DNA from: JANPBY01 sp963805505
GTDB taxonomy: Bacteria; Actinomycetota; Actinomycetes; DATJPE01
DNA length: 64,000 bases
Assembly: GCA_963805505.1 (NCBI GenBank)
Contig: CAWDUP010000006.1
Coordinates: forward strand, 1-64,000
Direction of reading: 5' to 3'
Below, in pieces: positions 30,039 through 40,060 of this stretch. Each line of letters opens with the position of its first letter. Position 1 is the first letter of the stretch. A program made the translations under genes and the position numbers. The notes under the pieces are model-generated. The model was not told the DNA's origin and did not search any database. It saw nothing but the letters and a program-made list of their open reading frames with translations.

Positions 30039-32318
30039 CTATCCCCTGGACGAGGTGAACGCGTCGAAGATCTCCTGGCCAACCGTTGTCGACGACAGGC
30101 CGGCGCTGGGGCCTAGACGCACCCGATCGATCCGCATGCTGGAGTTGGACAGCCCTCCGATGGAACCGCGGGTCGCACCGTCCACCACCAGCTGCAACGA
30201 GCCGGCCGCTCCAGCGGCCCAGCTGATGGCGATCGTGTGTTGTCCCGGCGCGATGGTCGCCCAGGGAGAGCGTGACGTACCTCCACTTCGTGCAGCAAGG
30301 ACCCGGAGCTGGGTCGGCCCCGTGGGCGTGTTCCGGTAGACGACCCTGAGCACGCGCGATCCGGACGAGGTGAGACCAGAAAGGATGTCGTGCCCGGCGG
30401 ATCGGGTGGGTGTGTCCAAGGGGTCGAACATGAAGCTGGCCCGGTAGGTGCTCTCCGCCGAGGGAGAGTCGTCTTCGACGTAGGACTTCTTGGCCCCTGG
30501 GATCGTCGTTCTCAGTGCGAACTTTCCGTCGGGTGCGCCCGCCTGGGTGATCGTCAACCGAGATCCACCGAAGGCCTTCGACCAACGGCCGGTAGACCCG
30601 CTCTCGAACCCGTCGTCGAAGATGGCGCCCGAACTGGTGACGGTGAGCGACGTCGAGGCCCAGGGGCCCCAGTTGCCCGCGGCGTCAAGCGCGTGGACGT
30701 ACACCGGGTGGACACCGGGGTTGAGGTCGAGGACGAGCGAACCGGCTACTGCGGAGGACGCCGAGCCTGGGGACGCCACTGACAATGCCGTTCCGGTGCC
30801 AGATGTTATTGGCAGATCGAACGCGAACTCAGCAGCGGAGATCGCACTTCCGCCCGTGGTGGAGTCATCAGCCAGCGCGCTGACGGTCACGGTGCCCCCT
30901 GGTCCGACAGGGTCCGGAGACACCGTCAGATTGCGTGTCAGCGGGCCCTGGGTGTCCCCTGCGGGGACCAACAGCTGCCAGGAGGCCAGGGCATCGATGC
31001 GTCCCGCGCCGTAGACGTTGTCGGCCCCGACGACTCCCAGGTCGTGCGCGCCGTCGCGCAGCGCGGCTTCCTGCGCCGTTGCCGACAGCGTGTGGTCTCC
31101 CGAGAGGAGCAGTGCCAGGACCCCAGTAGCGTGCGGGGCAGCGAGGGAGGTGCCACTCGCAGAGGTGTAGAACCCGTACCGGTCGCTGGTACGGATGTTC
31201 GTGCCGGGAGCTGTGACGTCGGGAAACACGCGCGTACGTCCGCCGCAGGTCGACGGTCCCCGGCTGGAGTCATACCGGACGAGGTCATTGCTGCTGACCG
31301 AACCGACGCTCAGAGCCTCTGGGTAGTTGGCCGGGCTGTAGCTCGTGTTGCTGGCGGGCCCGGCATTTCCCGCCGCGAACACTGGAAGAACGTCAAGCGC
31401 CCTCAGGGCCACCAGGTCGGCCTGAAGACTGGTGTCGCACCCGGGCGTTCCGAGCGACCACGAATTGTTGATGACGTCCGCTCCGTCGTCAGTCGTCGGG
31501 TCCCCGTCGGGGTCCACAGCCCACTGCAATGCCTCGTGGATCGCGGAGAGCGTTCCCACGCCTGCGTCGTTGAAGACACGAGCGGCGATCCAACGTGCCG
31601 ACGGTGCGACGCCGATGGCCGTACCGCCCGCCGCCCCTCCGACGACTACGCCGGTGGTCCACGTCCCATGTCCAGAGAAGTCGACGGGTCCGCTGGGGTG
31701 CTGGCCGTAGGGGTCAAACCAGCTGTTGCTACCGCCCCTGTAGGTAGACGCGATGTCCGGATGGGACAGGTCGGCCCCGCTGTCGAGCATCGCAACGACC
31801 ACTCCCTGACCCGTGAGTCCCTGGGCCCACAGCTGCGGGGCTCCGACCTGAGCCACGTTCGGCTCCGGATCGGCGGACGCCTGCGCGATAGGGGCTTGGA
31901 CGATGGCCACATCAGGCGTCACGCTCATCACCTGGGGCATCGAGCGAAGCACATCAACTGCATGGTCACTGGCACTGACCACCAAGGAGTTGGAGATCCA
32001 CAGCGGAGTCACCGATCCGATCTCACCTCGCACCCGCAGCCCGTCCAGGGTCCGTCGGACCGGGCGTTGTGCGCTGGTAGCGGTCTCCCGCAGGTGTTCG
32101 AGCACGCGGCGGTGCGCCGCGCGCGGGCTGCCGGCTTTCGACACACGATCCGAGTTGGCTTGAGTTCTCAGCGTCACGATCACGTCGTGCCTGACCGGAG
32201 GATCGGCCGAGTGTGCTTGGGCCGGCAGCACGCCCAGTGTTGCCGACGCGACGCCGGCCGCGAGCAGCATCGTGGCCACCCGCGTCTGGTTTCCGGACCA
32301 GGAGGTGCGCAAGGTCAC
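30039..32318 (-). CDS. Secreted subtilase (S8 peptidase) with C-terminal Ig-like and LamG-like domains
   Basis: A 759-aa exported protease. GTG 32318 overlaps the upstream gene's stop (GTGA). Signal peptide to about residue 36, inhibitor-I9-like prodomain to about 130. The catalytic triad is Asp179 (M-L-D-S-G-A-D), His217 (G-H-G-T-W) and Ser391 (G-T-S-L-A-A-P-H), with N-N-S-W for the oxyanion hole. A bacterial Ig-like domain (H-A-L-D-A-A-G-N-W) and a LamG-like C-terminus follow. Last gene of the operon with the cupredoxin proteins; it may process those large extracellular proteins. Confidence 0.9.
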   Translation of the reverse strand: MTLRTSWSGNQTRVATMLLAAGVASATLGVLPAQAHSADPPVRHDVIVTLRTQANSDRVSKAGSPRAAHRRVLEHLRETATSAQRPVRRTLDGLRVRGEIGSVTPLWISNSLVVSASDHAVDVLRSMPQVMSVTPDVAIVQAPIAQASADPEPNVAQVGAPQLWAQGLTGQGVVVAMLDSGADLSHPDIASTYRGGSNSWFDPYGQHPSGPVDFSGHGTWTTGVVVGGAAGGTAIGVAPSARWIAARVFNDAGVGTLSAIHEALQWAVDPDGDPTTDDGADVINNSWSLGTPGCDTSLQADLVALRALDVLPVFAAGNAGPASNTSYSPANYPEALSVGSVSSNDLVRYDSSRGPSTCGGRTRVFPDVTAPGTNIRTSDRYGFYTSASGTSLAAPHATGVLALLLSGDHTLSATAQEAALRDGAHDLGVVGADNVYGAGRIDALASWQLLVPAGDTQGPLTRNLTVSPDPVGPGGTVTVSALADDSTTGGSAISAAEFAFDLPITSGTGTALSVASPGSASSAVAGSLVLDLNPGVHPVYVHALDAAGNWGPWASTSLTVTSSGAIFDDGFESGSTGRWSKAFGGSRLTITQAGAPDGKFALRTTIPGAKKSYVEDDSPSAESTYRASFMFDPLDTPTRSAGHDILSGLTSSGSRVLRVVYRNTPTGPTQLRVLAARSGGTSRSPWATIAPGQHTIAISWAAGAAGSLQLVVDGATRGSIGGLSNSSMRIDRVRLGPSAGLSSTTVGQEIFDAFTSSRG

Positions 32319-32824
32319 CCCTGAGCCACGATGTGCTCGACTCGGACGTCGCCGAGAACAAGCGTGACAAGGTCGCCGGCATGCACGGCGTTGTGGGCAT
32401 TGGCGAAGAGGAAGAAGTAGGTCGCACCGAGGCGGATGTCACTGTTGTGGTGGTGCGGCGGAGAGGCGAAGGCCAACGTCTCCCCCGACCGCTCGACGAC
32501 GAGGATCGGTAGGAGATCGTCATCGTGAAGAACGCCGTCGGCCTTCTCGGGATCGACCGCTTGGTAACGGAAGTCGACCATCCCGCCGGCCGCGGTGACG
32601 CCGATCATGCTGACGTCGATGCCATACCTCGCGGCGAGTCCCTCAGCGTCTACCAGCGTGGTGCCGGAGCGTACGTCCTCGCCGCGGTCGGGCCACCACG
32701 CTCGGAACCCAAGAGCGCCGGCGACGAGGAGCAGGACGACCCCGAGAACCAGGAGACGACGTCGACGCGTGTCGGCGACAGGAGGCGGCTGAGGCGCCGC
32801 CGCAGGAAGGGTGTCAGTGATCAC
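32315..32824 (-). CDS. Membrane-anchored protein of the copper-protein operon
   Basis: A 169-aa protein with one hydrophobic segment (about residues 23-40) after a proline-rich, arginine-ended N-terminus, so the rest lies outside the membrane. The outer domain holds D-F-R-Y-Q-A-V-D-P and P-P-H-H-H-N-S-D, followed by F-L-F-A-N and V-T-L-V-L-G-D-V-R-V-E-H. The triple His could bind a metal, which fits the neighbouring multicopper proteins, but that is inference. It overlaps the subtilase start by 4 nt. Confidence 0.7.
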   Translation of the reverse strand: MITDTLPAAAPQPPPVADTRRRRLLVLGVVLLLVAGALGFRAWWPDRGEDVRSGTTLVDAEGLAARYGIDVSMIGVTAAGGMVDFRYQAVDPEKADGVLHDDDLLPILVVERSGETLAFASPPHHHNSDIRLGATYFFLFANAHNAVHAGDLVTLVLGDVRVEHIVAQG

Positions 32825-32884
32825 CGGGGGGACATCCTTCCGTGCGGCGGACGCGATCGGGCGGCAGGTTCGGTTCTGCGTTGG

Positions 32885-35833
32885 TCACGGAACATCCAGG
32901 GCGTCGACATCGAGTGCTCCGTTCCCGCCGAGCCCATGCGCCGTGCCGTCGAAGTAGACCGACCAGGTGCTGCCGTTGCGGTAGACGACGTCTTCGTCCT
33001 GCACACTGCCCAGGCTCGGCACTGCGGTGCTGCCGGCTGTGAACGACAGGTACAGGTGGCTCCCGTCGACCCTGTCCATACCGTCGACGTCGGCGTTGCC
33101 CGGCAGGCCGTTCGCACTGGCATCCCAGACCCTGCTGTAGGAGGAACCGTTCCAGCTGTAGATGTCGGCATCATCCGCACCCCCGCCGACGTTGGGCGGA
33201 TTGACGTTGCCCAGCGTCGAGAAGTACAGCGTTGATCCATCGACGGTGATCGCGTCGATGTCCTCTCCTGTGGAGGTCAGCCCATGGGCCGTGCCGTTGA
33301 AGAAGACTGACCAGATCCCGTTGTTGAAGTACACAACGTCCTCGTCCTGCACGTTTCCGAGCCCAGGCACCGAAGTGTTCGAGGCACTGAACGACAGGTA
33401 GAAGTGGCTGCCGTCGACCCGGTGATAGGCATCGACGTTCGCGCCGCCTGGCAGGCCGACCGCCGACGCATCAACAGCGCGGCTATAGGCAGCGCCGCTC
33501 CATCCGTAGATGTCTGCATCGTCAGGCGTTCCACCGAGTCCGGGCAGACTCGCACTGCCGAGCGTCGAGAAGAACAGCGACCCGGAGGTCGGATGCGGGC
33601 TGACGGTCAGCGCCGCCGTACCGACCGAGCTCCAGTTTCCGGCGGCGTCTCGTGCCCGCACCTTGAGGCTGTAGCTGCCGGGGTTCCAGCTAGCGACATC
33701 GATAGAGGCGGAGAGGCTCCACGGCCCGCTGCCGCTCACCGCCATTGCTTGACCGTTGCCGACTCCCGGGTCAGCACCGACAAACCACTCGGCAGCGACC
33801 ACATTGGTGAAATCCGCTTGGGCTGTGGCAGCCAAGGCAACGTTCGTGGCGGTGCCCGTCGGGTTCGGAGTCGCCGTCACCCCACTGATCGATGGTGGCG
33901 ACTTGTCGATGGTGAGAGTCGTGGTCGCCATGTCGCCCCAGTTGCCGGCGGAGTCCTTGGCGTGCACATAGATCGTGTGGTCGCCGTTGCTCAGCTGGAT
34001 CACCGTGGTCAACGGGATGTCCATGTAGCCGGTCTCCAACGCGCTGTTGAACAGGCCGTCGTCAGCAGCGACGACGATCCCAGCCCCGTTAGCCCCGACC
34101 GTGTCGATGAATGCCTCCGCTCGGCTGAGCGTGGCGCCTCCTAGGTCTTCGAGCTGCACGCGGGTCCGAACAGCCTGCGTGCTCGCGTTGATCGGCTTGG
34201 TGCCGTTGTTTGGATTCGGTGCTATCGACACGATGGTGGTGGTCGGGGCCGTCTTGTCGACAACCAGATTGACCGTGACCGGGGCACCCCAGTTCGTCGA
34301 CGCCGAGTCTCGGCTGTGGATCGAGACCACGTGGGTTCCAGGGCTCAGGCCGTTGATCGTCCCGGCGGGGATGACCCCATCCACGCTGGCGATCGGAGCC
34401 GCGACATTCACGGTCATCCCTACCGGCGTGCCAGCGTCGATCGTGTATTCGGCGGCGAAGACCGCGGAACCGCCGCTAGCGGTGTCGTCAGCGGTGGCGT
34501 GAACAATCACGTCGGTCTGCCCGTTCGTCGGATTGGGATTCAACGTCGCGTTCACCGTGACCGGACCGGTTGTGTCGGCGCCCTGCACGAGCACTGAGCT
34601 GAAGACGCCCAGGTTGCCGTTGGAGTCCTTCCCGCGGACATAGAGGATGTGCTGGCCGGCCGGAATCCCAGCAATCGTCACATTCTCGCTGACCTCGTCG
34701 AAGGTCCCGTCGACGGCATCCATGGCGACCGCGGTGCCCGTGACCGAGTCGACGTAGTACTCGGCGCCGGCGACGTGGCCCGCTCCGATGCCGTCGTCAA
34801 CCACGGTCGCTGTCAGGTTCGTCCCGTTGTAGGCCACCGCGCTGGTCACCGGTCCGGCGTCTCCGGGAGCAGGCAGACTCGGAATCGTGACATAGGTCAG
34901 CATGCCGCCGTACCCGGCGACGTTGCTGTTGTGCAGCAACAGACTGCCGTCATACACCGCAAGCCTGGTCTGCCTGTTTGAGGCGGCTGGAGCCGTCAAG
35001 ATCGTGTCGGCCGTCTGACCAGGCCCGAACGTCTCGGCAACAGCATCGCGTGGGTACGTCAACGGATTGCCGTCAAGGGCGACGAGGTTTTGCCGCGCTC
35101 CCAGCACCGCCATGGAGTGATACTGCTGGCCGGCGTTGACGTAGCGCAGGAGCACCTTGTTGCCAGCCGCTGTAGGGATCTCGGCCGTGCTGGGGTAGGC
35201 CTTGCCGTTGATCAGGAAGTACTTCGGCGAGTAGTTGCGCATGTCGAAGCTCGCCGGGTCCGCGGAGGCGTTGAGGGCGGGGTCGATCTCGCTGAGCACC
35301 AGCACCGCTTCGGTGTCGTACGCGGTAGCAGTGCCGTACGCCTGGCCCGCAGTGGCTGGCCGCACCACGAGGGCTCCGTACAGACCCATCGCGACCTGGT
35401 GCTCGGCGTTGTTCGTCAGCCCAGCCTCGTAGAGGTAGGTGCCGGGTCGGGTGGGCTTGAGCGTATAGACCTTGGTGTCTCCATCGACAACGCCATCAAG
35501 ATCGGGCGCCATGTCCTGCCCCTGGAACAACAGGGCAGTCTTCTCCCCCAGTTCGTTGTGGAGGGTGACGGTCACCGTGTCGCCAACGTTCGCGTAGAGA
35601 GTCGGACCACCCGGTACGGACACTGGCGCGTTGGTCGGGCTGTAGCCCCAGACATTCACGGACTGACCGTCCGGCAGGGTGGTCGAGCTCGTTCCAGCGA
35701 CCGCGTAGAGGTCGAACGACGGGGTTGCGGCGCTTGCAGCTCCCGCCGGCAGGAGCAGGCTGGCTAGCGCTGCGAGTCCGCCCACCGTCAGCAGGGAGAT
35801 AGCTGTCTTCTTCATCGTCATCCCTCGAGTCAT
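32885..35833 (-). CDS. Multicopper-oxidase-like protein with Ig-like repeats and C-terminal surface repeats
   Basis: About 982 aa. ATG 35833 (M of M-T-R-G-M-T-M-K-K) is chosen, with GGAGAGG upstream; later Met codons are also possible. After the signal peptide come two cupredoxin-type domains (N-V-G-D-T-V-T-V-T-L-H-N-E, and T-Y-L-Y-E-A-G with Y-G-A-L-V-V-R-P). I saw no H-x-H-G motif, so copper binding here is doubtful. Several bacterial Ig-like units follow (W-G-D-M-A-T-T-T-L-T-I-D-K). The last about 230 residues are two copies of the F-Y-L-S-F / D-E-D-V-V-Y repeat shared with the giant protein. Confidence 0.8.
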   Translation of the reverse strand: MTRGMTMKKTAISLLTVGGLAALASLLLPAGAASAATPSFDLYAVAGTSSTTLPDGQSVNVWGYSPTNAPVSVPGGPTLYANVGDTVTVTLHNELGEKTALLFQGQDMAPDLDGVVDGDTKVYTLKPTRPGTYLYEAGLTNNAEHQVAMGLYGALVVRPATAGQAYGTATAYDTEAVLVLSEIDPALNASADPASFDMRNYSPKYFLINGKAYPSTAEIPTAAGNKVLLRYVNAGQQYHSMAVLGARQNLVALDGNPLTYPRDAVAETFGPGQTADTILTAPAASNRQTRLAVYDGSLLLHNSNVAGYGGMLTYVTIPSLPAPGDAGPVTSAVAYNGTNLTATVVDDGIGAGHVAGAEYYVDSVTGTAVAMDAVDGTFDEVSENVTIAGIPAGQHILYVRGKDSNGNLGVFSSVLVQGADTTGPVTVNATLNPNPTNGQTDVIVHATADDTASGGSAVFAAEYTIDAGTPVGMTVNVAAPIASVDGVIPAGTINGLSPGTHVVSIHSRDSASTNWGAPVTVNLVVDKTAPTTTIVSIAPNPNNGTKPINASTQAVRTRVQLEDLGGATLSRAEAFIDTVGANGAGIVVAADDGLFNSALETGYMDIPLTTVIQLSNGDHTIYVHAKDSAGNWGDMATTTLTIDKSPPSISGVTATPNPTGTATNVALAATAQADFTNVVAAEWFVGADPGVGNGQAMAVSGSGPWSLSASIDVASWNPGSYSLKVRARDAAGNWSSVGTAALTVSPHPTSGSLFFSTLGSASLPGLGGTPDDADIYGWSGAAYSRAVDASAVGLPGGANVDAYHRVDGSHFYLSFSASNTSVPGLGNVQDEDVVYFNNGIWSVFFNGTAHGLTSTGEDIDAITVDGSTLYFSTLGNVNPPNVGGGADDADIYSWNGSSYSRVWDASANGLPGNADVDGMDRVDGSHLYLSFTAGSTAVPSLGSVQDEDVVYRNGSTWSVYFDGTAHGLGGNGALDVDALDVP

Positions 35834-35852
35834 CACGCGCCCACCTCTCCGG

Positions 35853-37160
35853 TCAGCCACAGTCATTGGGGGCGGGAGGGACGATCTTCATGTATGTGAT
35901 CGGCCCGGTCATGTTGGCGCCCCAGGAGGTGATCTGGAACAGCGCGTGGTTGTGGGAGATGATGTAGAACTCTCCACATTGATTGACCGACTGAGTGCCG
36001 GGAGGCAAGTTCTCACGCTTCCCCAGATACGGGCTGCCGCTGTAGAACACCCCGATCACCTGATTGGCCAGGCTGGGCACGACATCCGGGACCGGTTTGG
36101 AGACTGGGTCATAGTGCTCGGCGTCGTACCACTTGAAGATGACGTCCCAGGTCTGTCCCGGACCGATGTTGATGTCGAACTTCTCGAAGGACAGGTCCTG
36201 CCCGCTCGGTCCTTCCAGCGGACGTCCATCCCTACCGATCACGAGCCCGTTGTTGCCGTGCGGGTGGAAGGGGTAGTCCTCGGTGCCGACGTTCAGATAC
36301 CGCGCCATCCCAGGGTAAGGATGGGAACCGGGGTCGTAGGGGTTCACCTCGGCGAGAGCTCCGTACGGCTGGGTCGGCAACCAAGACGCACCGTTGTCGG
36401 CGATGCTGTCAGGGAAGCCTCGGCCGTTGATCAGCCAGTAGCGCGGGTGGTAGTTGTTCATCTTGAAGGTCTTGCCGCGCTCGACGGCCTGATGCTGGTA
36501 GGGGTCGATCTCAGACAGCAGAACCATGAACTCCTCGGACGGAGTGAATCGGCTGTCGGAGCGGTCGTAGGCGTAGTTCGCGCCCATGGTCGGCCGCACG
36601 ATCAAGGCGCCGAACAGGCCCATCCGGACCTGCTTCTCGGGCTTGGTTCCCGATTCGTAGAGGAACGTGCCGGGGTGATCCGCCTTGAACGTGTAGGTGA
36701 TCGTCCCACCGTTCGCCGCCGCCGTGTCGGTCAACGACGTCGTCGAGCCGCCGCCTTGTGGTTGCGCTGGTATGCCGTTCGCCAGCACGTTGGTCTGGCC
36801 CGGGAAGGCGATCGAGGTCTCTTCGGGGAGGGTGTTGTGCAGGATCACGGTGACGGTGTCATTTTCGTTCACGCACAGCACCGGACCGGGATGTTGGAAT
36901 CCGTCAAAACCGCTCGAGTAGCCCCACATGAATGCGGTGTTGGCGTCTGGGAGGCTGATGTAGCCGGTCTTCGTCGTGAGGTTGAAGATCGGGGCATTGG
37001 CGACTCCCCCGGATCCGGGGGTGCACACGATTCCCACCCGGGACGGCGCCGCTGCGGTAGCAGGATTTGCCGGCGCCAGGGTGGCCGCGGCCACGCAACC
37101 AAGAGCCACCGCTCCAACCAGTGCCGGCATCCGGAACGCACGCCGACCAGTTCTCCGCTG
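35853..37160 (-). CDS. Multicopper-oxidase-like (cupredoxin) protein
   Basis: A 435-aa exported protein from ATG 37160, preceded by GAGAGGTG. Signal peptide to about residue 34. The N-terminal cupredoxin domain lacks the canonical H-x-H-G (it has H-N-T-L-P-E). The C-terminal domain has F-H-P-H-G-N-N and S-H-N-H-A-L-F-Q-I-T-S-W-G-A-N-M, which look like degenerate copper motifs. The protein could contribute some ligands to a multi-subunit copper site. It lies between two other cupredoxin genes, 19 nt upstream of the next. Confidence 0.8.
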   Translation of the reverse strand, partial: QRRTGRRAFRMPALVGAVALGCVAAATLAPANPATAAAPSRVGIVCTPGSGGVANAPIFNLTTKTGYISLPDANTAFMWGYSSGFDGFQHPGPVLCVNENDTVTVILHNTLPEETSIAFPGQTNVLANGIPAQPQGGGSTTSLTDTAAANGGTITYTFKADHPGTFLYESGTKPEKQVRMGLFGALIVRPTMGANYAYDRSDSRFTPSEEFMVLLSEIDPYQHQAVERGKTFKMNNYHPRYWLINGRGFPDSIADNGASWLPTQPYGALAEVNPYDPGSHPYPGMARYLNVGTEDYPFHPHGNNGLVIGRDGRPLEGPSGQDLSFEKFDINIGPGQTWDVIFKWYDAEHYDPVSKPVPDVVPSLANQVIGVFYSGSPYLGKRENLPPGTQSVNQCGEFYIISHNHALFQITSWGANMTGPITYMKIVPPAPNDCG

Positions 37161-37174
37161 CATGACTGCACCTC

Positions 37175-38530
37175 TCATGGCCGGACCGCCCAGTCGTTTG
37201 GATACGCCTGCTCCTTCAAGGTGGCGCCGGGATGCACGCGCACCTCGGTCGCCTGGCCACCGAATCCACCAGGCGCCTTGTTGTTGGACCTGGTGTAGTT
37301 CCGGTTGTAGAGCATGTAGGTGTCGTAGCCATTGCCACTGCTGCCAGAACCGCCGCTGTGTGCTGGTGCTTGGAAGATCACGTCGTAGCTCTCGCCGGGG
37401 CCGATGTTGATCGTGTTGGTGACGAACGACGTGTCCGCGCCGTCACGCCCCTTCAGCGGCGTGGCGTCGCGACCAACGACCCGCATCTGGATTCCGGCCA
37501 TCGTCATGGCCTGCTCTTTGAACCCGAGGTTGGCGAAGCGCAGAGCCACTCGGTCCCCCTCGTTGCAGTTCACCAGCGAGGAGTGCGGCTGATACTGCAG
37601 CTCAGGGTGCGCGTCGGGTGCGATCAGATCACCGTCAGCGTCGGTCTTGACTGCTAGCGCGTGGAGTGACTCCCCCGCATTGATAGGAGCATTCGGAGCG
37701 ATGGTGTCGGGATAGACGCGACCGTTGAGCAGGCTGAAGTCGGCCTTGTAGTCGCTCCACTCCGGGAGCTGGATGTGAGCGTCAGCCCAGTGCGACTCCG
37801 CCCAGACCTCAGAGAGGAACATCGCGAACTCGCGGTCGTACCCCGTCGACCCGTCGCCGTCGTTGTACATGAACTTGGTGAAGCCGCCGTGGTTCGTACC
37901 GTTCTGAACCGGACGGACGAAGACGAGTCCGGTCATTCCCATGTGGACGTGCTCCACGTCCTCGACGTGGCAGTGGTACATGTAGGTTCCGGGATCGCGC
38001 GGGCGGTAGACGTAGGTGAACTCGCGTCCGGTGGGCACTGCGACCGACCCGGTCGGCTCCCCGTCGTAGAACGGGATCACGTTGCGGAAGCCATGCCAGT
38101 GCAGGGTGTGCGCGTCGAAGAGGTCCGGTCGGACGGCCAGGCCGAGGTTGGTCAGCTTGAGTTTGAAGTCCTTGGGATGGGCGGGGTCGTACTGATCGAC
38201 CCAGAACAGCGGCGCCGAGTGCTGTGCCCGGTTCTTCTGGTGGCTGCGCTGCGTCGCGGTCATGCCGGTGAGGTTGCGGAAGCCGAAGATGTAGGTCGTG
38301 AAGAGCCCGGGTGCCAGGGTATCGGGGTGGAACGGTGGAATCGCCGGCGTGTCTGGCAGGGCGATCCATCCGTCGGTGCCACCGAAGAACAAGTCAGGGT
38401 CCCCATCAGCGGCCAGCGCCTGTTCGGGTAGCAGCAACTTGCCCGACCAAGCCACGCTGCCAGCCAGCAGTGCGGCGCCCCCCGTGAACTTCAGGAAGTC
38501 ACGCCTGTTGAAATCTCGCTTCTCGGCCAT
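37175..38530 (-). CDS. Multicopper oxidase with Tat signal
   Basis: A 451-aa protein from ATG 38530. The twin-arginine motif N-R-R-D-F-L-K, near residue 8, sends it out folded. Copper ligands are clear in the first domain: H-T-L-H-W-H-G-F-R, and Y-M-Y-H-C-H-V-E-D-V-E-H-V-H-M-G-M with the type 1 Cys-His-Met set. A second cupredoxin domain without evident copper ligands follows (R-F-A-N-L-G-F-K-E-Q-A). The frame extends upstream but overlaps the giant gene's end; the Tat signal fixes the start. Likely oxidises metals or phenolic compounds outside the cell. Confidence 0.9.
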   Translation of the reverse strand: MAEKRDFNRRDFLKFTGGAALLAGSVAWSGKLLLPEQALAADGDPDLFFGGTDGWIALPDTPAIPPFHPDTLAPGLFTTYIFGFRNLTGMTATQRSHQKNRAQHSAPLFWVDQYDPAHPKDFKLKLTNLGLAVRPDLFDAHTLHWHGFRNVIPFYDGEPTGSVAVPTGREFTYVYRPRDPGTYMYHCHVEDVEHVHMGMTGLVFVRPVQNGTNHGGFTKFMYNDGDGSTGYDREFAMFLSEVWAESHWADAHIQLPEWSDYKADFSLLNGRVYPDTIAPNAPINAGESLHALAVKTDADGDLIAPDAHPELQYQPHSSLVNCNEGDRVALRFANLGFKEQAMTMAGIQMRVVGRDATPLKGRDGADTSFVTNTINIGPGESYDVIFQAPAHSGGSGSSGNGYDTYMLYNRNYTRSNNKAPGGFGGQATEVRVHPGATLKEQAYPNDWAVRP

Positions 38531-38582
38531 GCCGTTGACTCCCTCGGGATGCTGTGGCCTGCGCTGGTCGGGGTTGTTCGGA

Positions 38583-40060
38583 TCACGGGACATAGAAGGC
38601 ATCCACGTCTTGGCCGCCGGCGGTGAGCCCGTTGGCGGTCCCGTCGAAGAACACCGACCAGCTGCCGTTGTCGAAGTAGATGACGTCCTCGTCCTGGACC
38701 CGTCCCAGACCAGGAACGTTCGTGTTGGAGTTGCTGAACGAGAGGTAGAAGTGCGTCGCATCCACCCAGACGAGTCCATCCACGTCCGGGTTGTTGGGTC
38801 CGCGGAGCGCTCCCCGGTTCGGGAGGCCGTACGGCGCTGCCGTGGCATCCATCACCCGGGTGTAAGAGCTTCCACCGTTCCAGCGATAGACGTCGGCGTT
38901 GTCGCCCGCGCCACCAGCGCCGGGAGGAACTGCGCTGTTGTTGGTCGAGAAGTACAGCTGGTCGCCTACGACGCTGATCGCCCCAAGGTCGATCCCACTC
39001 CTGATCCCGTGTGCGCTGCCGTCGAAGAACATCGACCAGGTGCCGTTGTCGTAGTAGACGACGTCCTCGTCAGCAACGTTCCCGAGACCAGGGACCGCGG
39101 TTGTGGATCGGAAGGAGAGGTAGAAGTGCGTTGCATCGACCTGCGCGACGCCGTCGATGTCCGCGGTGCGTGGCAAGCCCAAGCTGTTTGGCCCCCGGCC
39201 GTCGATGACCCGGGCAAAGGCAGTGCCGTCCCAGCCGTAGACGTTGGCGTCGTCACCGCCTCCGACGACCCCTGGCGGCGCAAGCCCGCCCAAGGTGGAG
39301 AAGAGCAGCGCAAATCCTGCGGGTGCAGGCGGCGGGGGTGGAGGAGGGGGCGCCAGTGCGCCGTCAGCGAACGAGATCGCGTCCACGTTCCCGAGCAAGG
39401 GGAAGTTCAGGCCATGACTCGTGCCGTCGAAGAAGACCGACCACGCGCCGCCGTCCAGGGCCACGACATCCTCGTCCTGCACCGTCCCCACGTCCGGGAT
39501 ACTCGTGTTCGACTCGTAGGAGAGGTAGACATGCGTCTCGTCGACCCAGATCAATCCATCGACGTTGGCCGTTGACCAACCGACAACCGACGCATCAATC
39601 ACCCGGGTGAACGAAGCGTCTTCGTTCCATCGGTAGATGTCTGCGTCGTCACCGGACCCGCTGACCCCTTGAGGCACGGTGGAACTGCTCGTCGAGAAGT
39701 AGAGGGTGTTGCCGACGATGCTGAAGGCGTCCACATCCGTGCCACCCAGGCCGAAGAGGCTGCCGTCGAAGTACGACAGCCAGCTGCCTGCGTCGTAGTA
39801 GACGATGTCCTCGTCTGCCACCGAGCCAAGACCGGGCACGCTCGTCGTGGAGGCGAAGGACATGTAGAAGTGGTTGGCGTCCACGCGGGCGAACCCATCG
39901 ACATTGGCAGCCGCCGACAGGCCCAAGCTTCCACCACCCGCGGCGTTGATCTCACGGCTGAACGTTGCCGAGTCCCACCGGAAGATGTCGCCCGGCTCAT
40001 AGAGTCCGGAGACGCCGGGTGGCACGCTGCCAGCGGTCGAGAAGTACAGATCTCTGGCGA
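38583..40060 (-). repeat. Four protein-level repeats in the giant surface protein
   Basis: Each unit of about 110-125 residues follows L-Y-F-S-T, D-A-D-[IV]-Y-x-W, F-x-R-[VE]-I-D-A, V-D-G-x-x-x-V-D-x-T-H-[FV]-Y-L-S-[FY], V-P-G-L-G-x-V, D-E-D-[VI]-V-Y and W-S-[VM]-F-F-D-G. A proline run separates units 2 and 3. Two more copies end the MCO-like protein at 32885. The domain is uncharacterised, though I recognise similar units from other large secreted proteins. Confidence 0.8.
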
